DNA of 64,000 nt from Epiperipatus broadwayi (GCA_028023455.1 JAQFVV010012573.1:2040815-2104814), one strand, 5' to 3'. Shown: positions 49,424 to 61,191, counted from the first letter of the stretch. The notes: a model not told the origin generated them from the letters alone. Program-made: numbers and translations.

Positions 49424-49603
49424 AAATAATAAATTTAACGGTTTACAAACTATTACAAACAATCCTTAAAATCCGCAGAAGTACTTTCAGTGAATTTCTT
49501 CAACCTGCCTCAACTGCCATTAAATTCAAAATCAAAAGCGTATTTTAAGGATTGTTTGTAATAGTTTGTAATAGTTTGTAAATCGTTAAATTTATTATTT
49601 TAT
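49424..49603. mobile_element. PLE 3' UTR pair, head to head
   Basis: The minus strand 49545-49437 matches the PLE 3' UTR at 1165-1270 (TTTAATGGCAGTTGAGGCAG and the CTTCTG..GGATTT region). 49546-49603 repeats only its last 60 bp on the plus strand (GGATTGTTTGTAATAG to AAATTTATTATT). So two 5'-truncated copies face each other. A hammerhead-like core lies at 49475-49517 (minus). Confidence 0.75.
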
Positions 49604-49616
49604 TTATATATATATA

Positions 49617-49965
49617 TGACAATAGTTGGCGTTCTACCAAAAACACTGTCAAGCGTGTTTGTTTACATAAACGTCAGAGTAAGCATTCACTATCTCTAAC
49701 TTAATTTCCACCTTCAGATCATGATTTCAAGCTATTTGCTATTGTCAGTGAAGGACAGGAATAAGAAACTAGATCTAAACACAAACTCTGGGCGTTTATG
49801 AAACAGTTTCTAGTTTCTTATTCCTGTCCTTCACTGCCAATAGCAAATAGCTTGAAATCATAATCTGAAGGTGGAAATTATGTTAGAGATAGTGAATGCT
49901 TGCTCTGATGTTTATGTAAACAAACACGCTTGACAGTGTTTTTGGTAGAATGCCATCTATTGTCA
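49617..49965. repeat. foldback family C, near-perfect palindrome
   Basis: About 350 bp from TGACAATAGTTGGCGTTCTA to the complement ending TATTGTCA, with arms of about 170 bp including GTTTGTTTACATAAACG. It is bordered by (TA)n on both sides. The CAGTGAAGG...GAAACTAGATCTAAA block is shared with family B. Confidence 0.82.
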
Positions 49966-50029
49966 TAAATACAAGCGTTAGCAAGTTTTAACTTGTGTTT
50001 TATATATATATATTGAATTAAATCTTTCC

Positions 50030-50170
50030 ATGGATTGTTATTGTAATAAAACAAAGAGCTATTATAGGTTTAATAAAAAACTGATTTGATTTCAGGGATT
50101 GTCAATTAGAAATAATTGATAATTTTTGGTAACATCATTATCTTCTCATTTTTTATTTTCATTCTTCATT

Positions 50171-50206
<36 letters not shown>

Positions 50207-51730
50207 TATAAATGGTTGACTATTTCTAGAAATTCACTTTATATTCTCTTTAAATTTAGGCCTTTTCAAGTTTAAATAATGAAATTTCTTAGTGCTAATA
50301 TTTTAACCATAGGTCTTGTTTATATATATTGGCAGATACCTTATATATATGTTGAGAGCTGAAGCTGTTCTTAACTCTGGTTTAAACTTTTCTGGAATCC
50401 AAAATTTACTTTCCAACCATGATTAACTCTATATCCATATGTCTTTTAGCAGATTGTTTTTCAACAATTTTTTGGTATTCCATAGTTTCAATCATAGCAA
50501 ATAAATATTAGATATATTAAAACAGATCAATTATGGGCAAGTTTAATTATTTGTTAGTCCAATAAGCTATATTTAAGGCTGTATTTTATTCTGGACATAT
50601 ACAGCCTTGGAAAGTGATAGTCAGATGCAGATCTAATGTGAGGCATCCTTGGAAAAGCTATAAGCACAAATATGAATTATTATTTAGTAGAGTATATATC
50701 CATATTGGTAAAATGTTTTTTTTTAATTTAGTCTATAGACCAAATGGTAAAGGTTTTTTTTACTACTGCACGGTCAGTGATTTATATTAGAACTAATTGA
50801 CAGAAGTTTTTGGTTTATTTTTTCTGGTGTGAATTAATTATCTGCAGCAAATATCAATACAGAATACTAAATAACCTTAAATATTTAAACTCTAACTTAA
50901 CTGAATAAGTAAGTCCACATCTTGTTTAAATTAATATTTCAATACAAATATATTATATATACTTTTTAAGCTAGATGTAATTATAGGAAATTTGAAACCA
51001 GCATTTCAAGCATTTATCTTTTTCACATGTCGTGGTCATATATATTGGTTGTAAAAAGATGACATAAATAACCAAAGAAAACTTAAAGGGCTGGATTCAT
51101 ATTCTCTATAATTACATCCTGTTTAAATTATTTTTATAGATTTTTTATATTACCAACTACATATTGATAAAAATATATTCAGAAACTAATCCACAGATCT
51201 GCATAGTATATTTAAAACTTCATCTTGTTTAGTAAGATCTTTTAACCAGTTTTCTGATTCCAAGAACAATAGATTGCCTGCAAAATTGAGGCTTTTCATA
51301 ATTCTGATTTTATATAAATTTTAATTCTATAATTTTAGAATATTTACTTTTAACAAATACAAATTTTGTAAAAATAATTAAATCTACAAACTATTATTCT
51401 TGCTGTCATCTAATAATGTTTAGGCAAATATATATTGAACAATTACATAATTTAACTGATCAAAATTACTACTACAAAATAAGGCTTCATAAATCTGCAA
51501 AGGCTGAAGTTTCTTCTGTAATAAAAAAGGAGAATTTAACTCAGTAGTATTTGTAAGCACAAACTACAAAATTTATAAAGCTTGAAATGGTTGCATAAAT
51601 ATTATGAATTAATATTGTTTCATTTTCAGTTACATGCAGTTTCAAATGTCACTTAGACTCCCTCTATTTGATTGCTTTTACAGAATTAAAATAATTTAAC
51701 TAATAAAATAATCAAGAACTGGAAATTATT
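50030..51730. other. AT-rich stretch with few features
   Basis: (CA)n(TA)n at 50170-50206. A family D-like tail (TTTATCTTTTTCACATG, CTATAATTACAT) lies at about 51015-51120. No gene seen. Confidence 0.45.
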
Positions 51731-51732
51731 CA

Positions 51733-51992
51733 TTGCTGTTATAAGCAAGCATAAGAAATAGTAGTCATGTGATGTTTATTGGCTTAAAATTAATCCTGCC
51801 TAATAGGATAGTGGTGGCTATAGTTATTAAAGAACCAAAAACACCACAATGTATAGGTACTGAACTGAGTTCAGACCTATATGACTATATAAGCTAATGA
51901 GCTTGGATTGAAAATATTAAGGTGTTTTTAATTTAAGTCTCATAGTTTTGTAGTTAAGTGAAGATAAATGGTGGCTGCTGGAGAGTTGCATA
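51733..51992 (-). repeat. foldback family A, partial single unit
   Basis: Matches the inverted unit at about 47600-47860 (GTTATAAGCAAGCATAAG, GAACTGAGTTCAGACC, GGTGGCTGCTGGAGAGTTG), truncated before the hammerhead-like block. Confidence 0.75.
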
Positions 51993-52009
51993 TTTAAACT
52001 AAACATTAC

Positions 52010-52725
52010 ACACAATTTCACTTACCTCCCATATACCTTTAACATTAAAAGAACTTTTAAATAAGTTAATTGCTTCATAATCATAAATTTTTAATAATAA
52101 ATATTTTTTAATTCTTATTGTTTATTTCATTTCTCTCAACAAAAAAACAACCTTAAGTTCATCAAGATTAATAGAATGACCTGCATCTTTTCATGGACAT
52201 ACAAAGCAGAACTAAAATATTTATTTTTATCCTAATTTTATTTACCTTTATTTTTTCATATAAGCCCAAACTACTCTGATTTATATCTTATATACTCTTT
52301 CTTACAAAAACAAGGGATAATATACCCTACTCCAGGAATAGTTTTTTATCAACTTTTTTTTATATATTATTCAAAATAATACCCTGTTTCCAAGCACTTT
52401 TCTTATTTCCAAACAAATTACTATTTTTACATACAATTTATAAGAAGATAATTTAAATGACAAAAAAATAAAATCATATTTTTTTTTATCTTTTACATCA
52501 TTACAAATATTATTACTATAAAATAAAATACTTTTAACAAATTTATCAAAATAGCCAATACTCAAATAATCTTTATAAAATTGACATTTTTGAAACAAAG
52601 CTACTTCATTAGAATTATTTAATCTTTTATTTCTATAGCAATAATTTCTTAAAGCAGTTACATTATGAGATGCAGATTGATAGTTATCAAGTTTAATTAT
52701 AATGACTACATACTAAACAATTATT
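52010..52725 (-). pseudogene. PLE: RT tail, linker and GIY-YIG, minus-strand copy
   Basis: Minus strand, from right to left: KLDNYQSASHNVTALRNYCY and the R-N-K-R-L-N helix of the RT tail, the linker (frame open 52598-52371), then VGYIIPCFCKKEYI at about 52330, which is the GIY strand and the YIG position, followed by decayed endonuclease and a 3' UTR to about 52010. The assignment rests on motif order and on the inverted plus copy to its right. The YIG is lost here (EYIR). Confidence 0.65.
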
Positions 52726-52727
52726 AT

Positions 52728-52778
52728 TATTATTATTATTATTATTATTGTTGTTGTTGTTGTTGTTGTTGTTGTTTG
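52728..52778. repeat. compound (TTA)n(TTG)n microsatellite at the centre of the PLE pair
   Basis: About nine TTA followed by eight TTG, flanked by inverted ATAATGACTACATACTAAAC and its near complement. Confidence 0.9.
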
Positions 52779-52779
52779 G

Positions 52780-53170
52780 CATATAGTCATTATGTTAAAA
52801 GTAAAGAATTAAGGGTTATAATTAAACTTGATAGCTATTAATCCATATGTCATAAAATAATGTATATTATCCCTTATTTTTGTAAGAAGGTATATATAGA
52901 TGAGATTAGTTTTAGCTTAAAAGAAAGAATAAAGATACATAAAAGTAGGGTTAGAAATAAATATTTTAGTTCTGCTTTATATATCCATGAAAAAGATATA
53001 GACCACAGTATTAATGTTGATGAACCCAAGGTTGACTTTTTTGAGAGAAAAATAAATAAATAAATAAATAAAGTATCTTTATTATTAAAAATTTACAATT
53101 CTAAAGCAATTAACTTATTTAAAAGTTTTTTTTTTTTATTAAGAGAGGGTAAGTGGAATTGTGGGTAATA
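52780..53170 (+). pseudogene. PLE GIY-YIG, plus-strand partner copy
   Basis: Open from 52860 to 53063: MYIIPYFCKKVYIDEISFSL, then KERIKIHKSRVRN and SALYIHEKDIDHSINVDEPK. This is a GIY-YIG domain with the YIG glycine changed to Asp (YID). The conserved R and the H-x-H-x-I-N stretch remain. Relative to the minus copy it lacks about 320 bp of RT tail and linker, joining KLDSY directly to the GIY strand. The 3' part to 53170 matches the minus copy's 52010-52100. Confidence 0.72.
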
Positions 53171-53174
53171 TTTA

Positions 53175-53840
53175 GTTTGAATATGTTGTTATTTTATGGT
53201 TCTTTACACTTGAGAGTCTGCTTGTAGCAGTGAAACCAATGGTTGTGTTTTAGTGTTAATTTTTTGCTAGTCTGGTTGAGTTGTGAACTTGGGTTAATTT
53301 AATATATATCACGGTTGTATGATGTAGATAAATTATTATTTTGGGAAAAAAACCATTTATTATTTTGCATTACAATCTGATATTGTGTCCTGACACAAAT
53401 TAAAGTGATATTTTAGTTGATTCTGGAATGCTAAAAAAACTCATTCCACATTTTAAACACATCATCGAATCTTTAAGTTTGTAAATTCTTTGAAATTATT
53501 AAAAAAACTTATAAATATATTAATTTTTTGTTATATCTTGGAAAGCCAAAATTAATCCTTTACATGAACTGAATTATTAACCACTTGTTTTATTTTCATT
53601 TTTTTAAATATCAATTCATATTTTTACCCCTTTGTTTTAACAGCTATTGGCTGTCTGAAGGTAATTGTAAGGCACATGTGGAAGAATAGCAACCTTCCAG
53701 TCATTATTAAAAAGGGTAGATAGATTTAAAAAATAAATGCAGTTTATTTAACAAAAGATAAGTTGATTTATTTTTTCTTTTAACTTTAGAAAACGTTTAT
53801 AAGATAGAATATGCAAAAATAAAAAGCCAAGTAAATCATG
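53175..53840. other. stretch without recognised features
   Basis: Probably includes more PLE 3' UTR up to about 53200; beyond that I recognise nothing. Confidence 0.4.
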
Positions 53841-53847
53841 TTGATCT

Positions 53848-53952
53848 TTTTTTTTATGTGTGTCAAATGGATTGACAAATGCGTTGACCAGGGAAGTGAA
53901 CACGAGCCAGTTGCTTGGAAGGCAGCTATGCTAACCACTAGGCCACCAACGC
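53848..53952 (-). mobile_element. tRNA-derived SINE, second copy
   Basis: The tRNA-like part is 53881-53952 on the minus strand: GCGTTGG/TCAACGC acceptor, A box TGGCCTAGTGG, loop CTTCCAA, B box GTGTTCACTTCC. It is followed by about 30 bp and an A-rich tail (the T run at 53848-53856 on the plus strand). Same family as 44502-44600 but more diverged. No target duplication recognised. Confidence 0.7.
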
Positions 53953-54241
53953 TTCATCATTTTGTATCACCATTTTCACAGAATGCAAGAATATTCATGT
54001 TTAGCTTAGTGAAATTTTATTATAATTGGGCACTATCAAATTGACATTGACTTCTGATTTATTTATATGAATAGTATTTCTTTAGAATTTCTTATCATCT
54101 ACTAATCTTTTCAAGTAGTACATACTTTTAAATTAATTAGATCATCTTAAGTTAATATTAATATCATCTATGTTTTTATTAGTTTTTATAATGCTTTTTT
54201 ACAACCCACTATTGACAGTTTTGATTGCCCCAACAATCTTC

Positions 54242-54469
54242 TTCAGAACTATGAGAAATACAATACAAATACATGAATACAAATATACATCACTACATAT
54301 AACATGTAAATTCAAAGATTAATATTATTTTAATAAATCATATTTTGAGAAAAAATTCAGAACTATGAGAAACACAATACAAATACATGAATACAAATAT
54401 ACATCACTACATATAACATGTAAATTCAAAGATTAATATTATTTTAATAAATCATATTTTGAGAAAAAA
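54242..54469. repeat. 114-bp tandem duplication
   Basis: Two nearly identical adjacent copies starting TTCAGAACTATGAGAAA and ending TATTTTGAGAAAAA, just before the probable solo LTR. Confidence 0.9.
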
Positions 54470-54510
54470 ATATATACATGGACATATAATTTTACATTAT
54501 ATATATATAT

Positions 54511-56532
54511 TGTAACGATATATAAATATGTCGTTACATTAATTTAAAATAAAAACTTAAAAGTTCGCAAATAAAAGTAAAAAACTAAATGCTAAAATTA
54601 AAATGTTTGTTAAACGTATATACATTCGCACAGATGCCAAACTTTAAAAATATTTTTTTAAAAAAAAACAAAAATAAATAAGTATTTGAACGTACTTTTT
54701 TATAAAAAAAAATACAAGATTTAAAAATAAAAACAGGTATTAATTAATTTTTGTAATCTGTAAATGGAAATGATTGTTTATAAATTGTTTGAAAAGCAAG
54801 CTAACCTTGGGCTCTTGTATAATTAAAATGATCTGATGAAAGATAGATAAGAAAATAAAGAGAAATTAGCTTGGCCAATGGAAGCACTAAGCCTTGGCTC
54901 AGACCCTAATGAAAGTGATGTATTAGTGATGTTTTGTTGATTGAATCCGTGTGGATAATATAAAAAGGGAAATACAGTTTTTTCTGGGAGTTCCAGCATT
55001 TTGTGTTTGAGAGATGTGGTAGGATGCACATACCACACTCTCTATTTAAAAAAAAAATGAAAAGACTGTGATACCTTGAACCAGTTATTGCCATCTCCAG
55101 AACATTATCTTCCAATGGAGGCATCACAGGAATTAAAAGCAGAAACCTGGACTCTTCTACCGTAAGCTATGTGGACATGAACTCTAAATTTAAAAATAAT
55201 TAAGAACTTTCGTTCAAGCTTATGAACTTCTATCTGACTTTTTTAAGTTTAAAATCAAATTAATAATGTTTAATTTTATATGTTTTCCGATTGATAAAAA
55301 TCATTTCCATTTTTTTTCTTATTGTATAAATTATTTATTGTTTAAATTTTAAATGATGAAATTTAGGTTGGGTATAGACATTGCATAGATTCGTTAGCAG
55401 TTGATTATGTTGAAGTTTTCACATTTGATTAGAATATATAGGTCAACGATGTTAATGCGGGCATCTTATGATGAATGCCATGGGGCCTTGTGTATTCCCT
55501 TTTGCAATTGACGTTATCGATGATTTTGTATTTTGATCGATTGTGTTTAATTTGGATGTTTTTGACCGTGGAATCTGTGCAGTTGATCTATACTCAACAT
55601 TTTAAAAACAAATTTATAAAAATAATCTGTGCGAACATATTTAAATGTTAAATTTAAGTCAGGCATGAATGGCTATATAGTTTTGTAAAGTTATATTAAG
55701 GGAGGGTAATCTTAGGTTATTTATTTCGTAGTTGAATTGGTTCAATGGATTGGATATATTTGTGTAATTGTAGATGTATTATGAGATCCACTACAGGCAG
55801 GATTATATATATATATATGCCACACACCTTCTGTTTGCCTATGGATGGGTTTGTAAGATGGCAAAGGACCACAGTCCATTCCTATGGAGTTTTATGTTTC
55901 TTGTTCTACTCGCCAACAGATGTGACATTCCTGTTGGTGGAGAGACAATGTCTTCTCTAATTCTACTTACTGATCAGATGTACATTCCTGACAGTATAGT
56001 ATTTTGTGTTGTCGTATTTTCATGCTACATTGAATACATAAATGTATCAGATGGATTGGCACCGATTTGATTGCGAAATTTGTTGCCTAAGGTTAAATCA
56101 GGAAAGAATATTTTCTTTTCAAATGCAGATCTATGTAGTCTATTCATACTCGACTATCTAAATAAAATATTAAACTCAATGAAACTTAGTTAAATGTAAA
56201 ATTAAAAGTTAATATAAAAATCTAAAATGTTAAACTTATTCCTCAAATTAGAATGATTTTATATGTGCGTAAATAAATATTTTTATGTGTTAATTTCTGG
56301 CAGTGGCTCTTATTTATTTATATTTAAGATATAAATTAAGATATAGATTTTTATCTCTGCATCTCCACTGAGCTAGTGACTTGGGCTAACGATCTGAATA
56401 TTTAAATAAAGTGGAATCTTAACAGCGCATATCTGCCTACTCTATAAATTTTTCTAGGTTTAAATGCCTAGATGGCGCCCTGGTAGTTGCAGATACGTAG
56501 ATTCGATCTTCACTTCATTTTCGATCGTTATA
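54511..56532. mobile_element. probable solo LTR
   Basis: 2022 bp bounded by TGTAACGAT and ATCGTTATA (an imperfect inverted terminus, canonical CA decayed to TA) and flanked by ATAT/(TA)n on both sides. This is the same insertion context as the outer LTR element. Base composition is richer in G+C than the flanks. It opens with the hairpin TGTAACGA/TCGTTACA (54511-54538). The overlapping frames of 71-98 codons inside (54823-55127 minus, 55745-56070 plus) resemble nothing known. Confidence 0.5.
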
Positions 56533-56539
56533 ATATATA

Positions 56540-57035
56540 TATATTCTATCTTATAATCATTATTTATATACCTACACATATTATTATATAGCCTCTCTAT
56601 ATAATTATTATCTTTTTATATATTATACATTTTAATATTTTTTATATTAAAATATATAAAAGGATAATAATTATATAGAGTGTGTATATAAATAATGGTT
56701 ATAAGATCGAATAAATGTATATATATAAAATGTAAAATTATGTTTGTCATAGTTCTGAAGAGGATTGCTGGGCAATCAAAATAGCCAATAGTGGATGGTA
56801 AAAAAGCATAGCAAAAATACTAAAGAACATAGATGATATTAATATTATATGGATTTAGCAATGCAGTAAGAAAAATAAAGTTATAATTATCTCAAGTTAT
56901 GATCAAAATAAAACAATTTTTAAACACATCATTTGTACATAAAGCAAAAGATATCTAATTGCTAATATTTTACAGTTTATGAGACTCTCAAAGGTCTTTG
57001 CCAGCACCAGAATTTAAAAAGATTAATTTTTTTCT
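56540..57035. other. AT-rich stretch
   Basis: An inverted pair ATATAATTATTATC/GATAATAATTATAT with TCTATCTTATAATC-type outer arms lies at 56550-56735. Otherwise nothing. Confidence 0.4.
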
Positions 57036-57039
57036 TTCT

Positions 57040-58130
57040 TCTTTAGTATTCATTTACATATCCAAAGCATAAATAATTCTGATTTTTTATTTAAAAAATT
57101 TTTTTTATATCTAACTTTTTCTCCCAAGTTTCCATTACTTTTCTACCCAAAGTTAAACTATGATGAATCATTGGATTACTAGATCTTTGGTTCTTGATGA
57201 ACATCTGTTGACAATGTAATTATAATTTTTTTTTCATGTTTAATCATAAGCCCTTGATTTATTCTGTTTTTTTATTTTTCTAATGGCAATTGTAAAGTCT
57301 TTCTATTTTCCACTATGAATGTCATATCACCAAGATATGTAAGGATATAGAGATTTCCTCCATCAATAATGAATATATTTTTATTTTTATTTAGATATAT
57401 AATATATATTTTCAACAGATTTAGTGTCAATATTTATCCCTCTCAAATATGGTTGCCAATGTAACAGTGAAAGTAGACTGTTTTGCAATCGAATATACTT
57501 TCTGGATCATAAATAAAATTTCAAAAAATTATGAAAAGTTTTGGGTTTACCCACTTTTTAAAAACATCCTATAATAGAGTAGTCATGTGGATCAAAATCT
57601 ATTTTCCAAATATTTCATGCCTTTTTCTATTACCCAATTAATATCAGCAGGGATGTCTTTAATTTTCCAATCTTTTATACAATCTACATATATATCTAGT
57701 AGATGAATTGAAATATACTGCTCTAATCCATGCTCTACAATTTCAGAGAAATATTACTTGCATATGGTATAAAGATATTTCAATTAAAAATATTCGTACG
57801 ACTATTAAAACTTTTTTATATATAAGAATAAAACATATTTAGACTATTATTTATATAGGCCAGTCTCTAATTAATTGACCTTATTTATTTATTTTCGGTT
57901 TTTTAAAAAATTTTGATAGAAGGTCAACAATTTCTTTCTCACCTTTTAGTATTGATATCAAGACTAATTGGATCTTCTTATTCATTAGTGAAAGTTTTTC
58001 ATGTAGCATCTTATCAAAAGTCTTTTGGTTGATGACTTCGTATTGCATATAGCTTTTCTTTATTTTTATTACTTCATTAAACTCTGTTCATTGGTATTTT
58101 TCAGCAAATTCACTGCAATTTTTATTTGAT
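57040..58130 (-). pseudogene. L1/Tx1-like non-LTR reverse transcriptase remnant
   Basis: Minus-strand reading with several shifts: INQKTFDKMLHEKLSLMNKK near 58020; QLIRDWPI near 57875 (the family's RDWRPISL block); IHLLDIYVDCIKDWKIKDIP near 57690 and WVIEKGMKYLENRF; FDPHDYSIIGCF near 57590; LRGINIDTKSVENIYY near 57430; YLGDMTFIVENRKTLQLPLE near 57335, in the position of the catalytic YADD block; then GLMIKHEKKIIITLS near 57240. The order matches L1/Tx1-type RT. Many stops; dead. Confidence 0.55.
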
Positions 58131-58157
58131 CTTATAAATCTTTGAAAGATAATATTT

Positions 58158-58475
58158 TTGTTTGTCTAAAGATTTGTGATGATGGCATTTTAGAATTAAT
58201 TATATGTTGAACTATTTCCTTTTCTTAATATTAAATGTTGAATGCTTTTTAAAAAAAATCAAATTTTATTTAACTTTTCAATTACATTCAACTGTTAGTA
58301 GTAGCACACAAATTAGTATGTTTCACAATGGTTTGAGTAATTTTTTTTCTCTTCTTCAGGCAGTGCTGGTCTATGACAATACTATCATAGAAATCAAACC
58401 TGGATGTTTAGATTTGTAAATATTAAATTTAAAGTGATGCTCTAACAAACTAAGATATTCTGACAAAGTCACAAG
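58158..58475. repeat. second copy of the 360-bp retroposon, rearranged
   Basis: The body (58225-58475, minus) matches 28250-28480 (TTTTCAATTACATTCAACTG, TCTTCAGG..GTGCTGGTC). A head-like piece TTTGTGATGATGGCATTTTA lies on the plus strand at 58175-58194, opposite to the body's orientation. Confidence 0.55.
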
Positions 58476-58504
58476 TCATTAGAAAATTCATATATTTACC
58501 TATG

Positions 58505-58760
58505 ATGATATCCCTGATTACTTGACTTTTTTCTAAGAGCAGAGTTAATTAGTGACTTTCAAATATTATATATTATTATACTAGGCTGACTTATAGGCTA
58601 CTTGTCATTGCTATGTGAGCAGCTTCTTTAAATTTTTTTCTTTGTACTATTACTCTTTATTTAATATTTGTGTTTTTCCAGCTGAACATATGTTCATTGG
58701 TACACACATGGTATTTTACTTTAGACTCTGTTTTCCTTTTTCTAATCACCAGTTTGTGCT
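58505..58760 (-). pseudogene. PLE GIY-YIG C-terminal piece, inverted partner
   Basis: Minus-strand reading: AQTGD, NEHMFSWKNTNI, then scattered matches to the plus copy. It mirrors 58760-59050 with arms meeting near 58763 (CAAACTGGTGATTAGAAAA versus CAAACTGATGATTAAAAAA). Heavily mutated. Confidence 0.6.
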
Positions 58761-59048
58761 CGTTTGATTGCTTTTCGATGGGCACAAACTGATGATTAAA
58801 AAAAGAAAACAGATATGCCTAAAATAGCAGACCATTTTTATATCCATGAACATATATTCAATTGGGAAAATACAGAAATATTAAATAGAGGAAAAAGTAC
58901 AAAAAAAAATTCCAAAAAAATTGTTTATATAGAAATGATAAATAATCACATAAATCAACCTAGCATGATAATGCATAATGTTGGAATATTACTAATTAAC
59001 CTAGCTCTTAGAAAAAAATGGACAAATCAGGAAGACCCTAATAGATAA
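58760..59048 (+). pseudogene. PLE GIY-YIG C-terminal piece
   Basis: The frame from 58815 reads MPKIADHFYIHEHIFNWENT, then NRGKSTKKNSKKIVYIEMIN and NHINQPSMIMHNVG. The ADH-x-HEH-x-F-N-W-E-N stretch and the following K/R helix are the distal GIY-YIG region of PLEs. The catalytic GIY and YIG strands are absent. The upstream ATG has no significance. It forms a head-to-head pair with 58505-58760. Confidence 0.68.
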
Positions 59049-59159
59049 GTGCTCAAAATTTCTACTGATTGTTGACATTGGAAAACTACCTTATTAATTA
59101 GAGTATGAAGATCTGGGTTTTACTTTCACATTAGTACTTTCACTGGTCAGATCAGAAAC

Positions 59160-59735
59160 ACTGTGTTTGATCTGGAATACAGACCCAACCTACAGAAAAT
59201 AACACTAACACCAGTATTATTATTAATATAATATTTATTATATTTACAAATATATAATACAGAATAATATATCTGATGTGAACTCTTGGACCTGAGTATT
59301 AATGAACTACTGCTTCCAGCTACACCTGATAGCTTGCTTAATGTGTAGGGAGAATCACACTTCCAGCTTACCAGACAGCATGCCTGGCAGTAAACCTAGC
59401 AGTGTCTAGTCCTTATGTGGACTTGTCTAGCTGTGCGGATTAATAACATATTGCTATCATAAGAATGCTTATTGCTGTTTAGGTTAGCATGCCTTCTCCT
59501 GGAGAACACATACCATCTTTGTAGGTTAGACAGACTATCCCTTTTCCTCCAAAAGGCCTACTGTTTATTGCCAGATTCCTAACCTCACTGGAGCATTCAC
59601 ATTCAGTGATCATACTTGCTTATTGGCCTAGACATCAGCCTATTAGCCATCAGCAAACAATGCTCAATCCAATCAGATAAAGAATGAATCTGGAATAGTC
59701 CACTTCTAAGGGAAAGGAGTACTATAAAGTACCTC
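59160..59735 (-). repeat. possible 3' LTR of the Gypsy element
   Basis: On the minus strand a purine tract AGGGGGAGG (about 59732-59740) follows the pol region, as a polypurine tract would, and the sequence beyond it is GC-richer than the flank. No second LTR lies inside the window, so the ends cannot be fixed. Confidence 0.35.
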
Positions 59736-59739
59736 CCCC

Positions 59740-60900
59740 TGAATAAAAATTAGCCCTATAGAACATAGTCATGCAGGTGTTATGAAGGATGTCTAATCCA
59801 CTTTAGTGTTTCTTCTGGTTTGCTGCTGTCTTCAGTTTTTTGTCCTACTTGCTTGCATTCCTTGTCCCTGGAGATTCATTCATTGTGGCTGCATCTGTAT
59901 AATCCAGTCTAAGTTGATTCTGATGGTGATGATATTGACGTCCATCTTCTGTTTTGACTACAATGGGATGGAGATTTTTCTGTTGAATTGTGACTGCTGG
60001 GATTCATTTAGTGGATTCACTATACATCCTGCATAACACACTAGTTCCTATTTGTAATTTGATGTTATCTTTTTCTTATTTTTCATATTTGGATCAGGTT
60101 TTAAAGCTTATAAGTTAGTTTGCAAGATTCTATTAAAAAGTAGTTCAGTTGGAGTTTTTTCCAGTTGCTGGATTTGGTGTAGAGTGCTGTGATAATAACA
60201 TTTTATCAGTATGGTTGTTCCAGCTTTCTGTGTCCATCTTTGTGAACACTTTTTAGTCTCTTGAACCAATCTCTCAGCCTATCCATTGCTTTCAAAGTGA
60301 ACAGGTAGACTGAAAACTTGCTCAATACCATTATTGTCACAAAAGTTTTTAAATGACATTGCAGTAAATGTGTCATTATCTGAGATTATAGTTTTAGTTA
60401 ATGCTATGGGCAGTAAATAGCCTTCTAAGAGTTTATGTTGCTGCAGTAGTCTGGAGTGATAGAACTTCCGCTACCTTCAGCCACTTAGAATAAGATTCAA
60501 TTACTATTAATAGTAGTTTGCCTTTCCATGGGCCAGCATGGACCACATCGAGTCTACTTCAGTGGCCCTCAGGTTTAGTGTTTTATCTTTTGCTGGCATT
60601 CACTTTGCAATATCAGCAGTGGTAAACTTTAGACTTAATATCCATATCCAAAGTTGGAAACCATACATATGACCTTGCTAACATCTTCATTCAAACTATC
60701 CCTGGATAGCCATTATGTAACAGGCTGAGCACTTGGGATTGTCCAGTTAGGTGAAATATTACTCTGGTGTTTTATTTGCCACCCCTGCTGGATCCATTTT
60801 TGAACTTTATGGAACCTGGGATTATCTGTGGTCCACATATTAGATGGTCCACATATTTGTTCCCAAATTAATCATGTTAACAGACTGACTTGCTGTAGTT
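59740..60900 (-). pseudogene. Ty3/Gypsy integrase remnant
   Basis: Minus-strand reading: DVVHAGPWKGKLLLIVIESY and SKWLKVAEVLSLQTTAAT (60555-60440), then after a stop/shift LLPIALTKTIISDNDTFTAM and FCDNNGIEQVFSLPVHFESN, followed by G-stop-AERLVQETKKC (60290-60240). The D-D-E core is visible but damaged. The first Asp (normally in the D-F/Y-A-G-P motif) is Val, the second Asp survives in SDND, and the Gln before the final A-E-R is a TAG stop. Inactive. Confidence 0.82.
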
Positions 60901-61191
60901 AGCTTGCCAGCAGACTCTGCATGCAAGCAACTTTAGTGCATCTACATGGGGAATATGTTTTCCTCACTGTAATATAGGGTAAAATCATACCCTGACAAAA
61001 AATTGAACCATCTCAGCATACATGCTGACACGTGCTGAGGGATTCATTTGTCAGCTGCAAAGATGATAAATAGGAGTCTATGATCCATTTGCAGTATGAA
61101 TAATCTACCATAAAGAAAGTCATAAAATATTTACTGCCATTGATTAAGGACAGAACCTATCTATAAATCTGGGCATAATTTTCTCCACCTT

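Noticed and set aside
49750-49790. Hammerhead motif in families B and C
   Set aside because: GAAACTAG is present but the core reads CAGTGAAG, not CTGANGA, and no stem I closes; at most a decayed relative.
59806-60036. 76-codon plus-strand frame with hydrophobic start
   Set aside because: Antisense to the end of the Gypsy element; no support as a gene.
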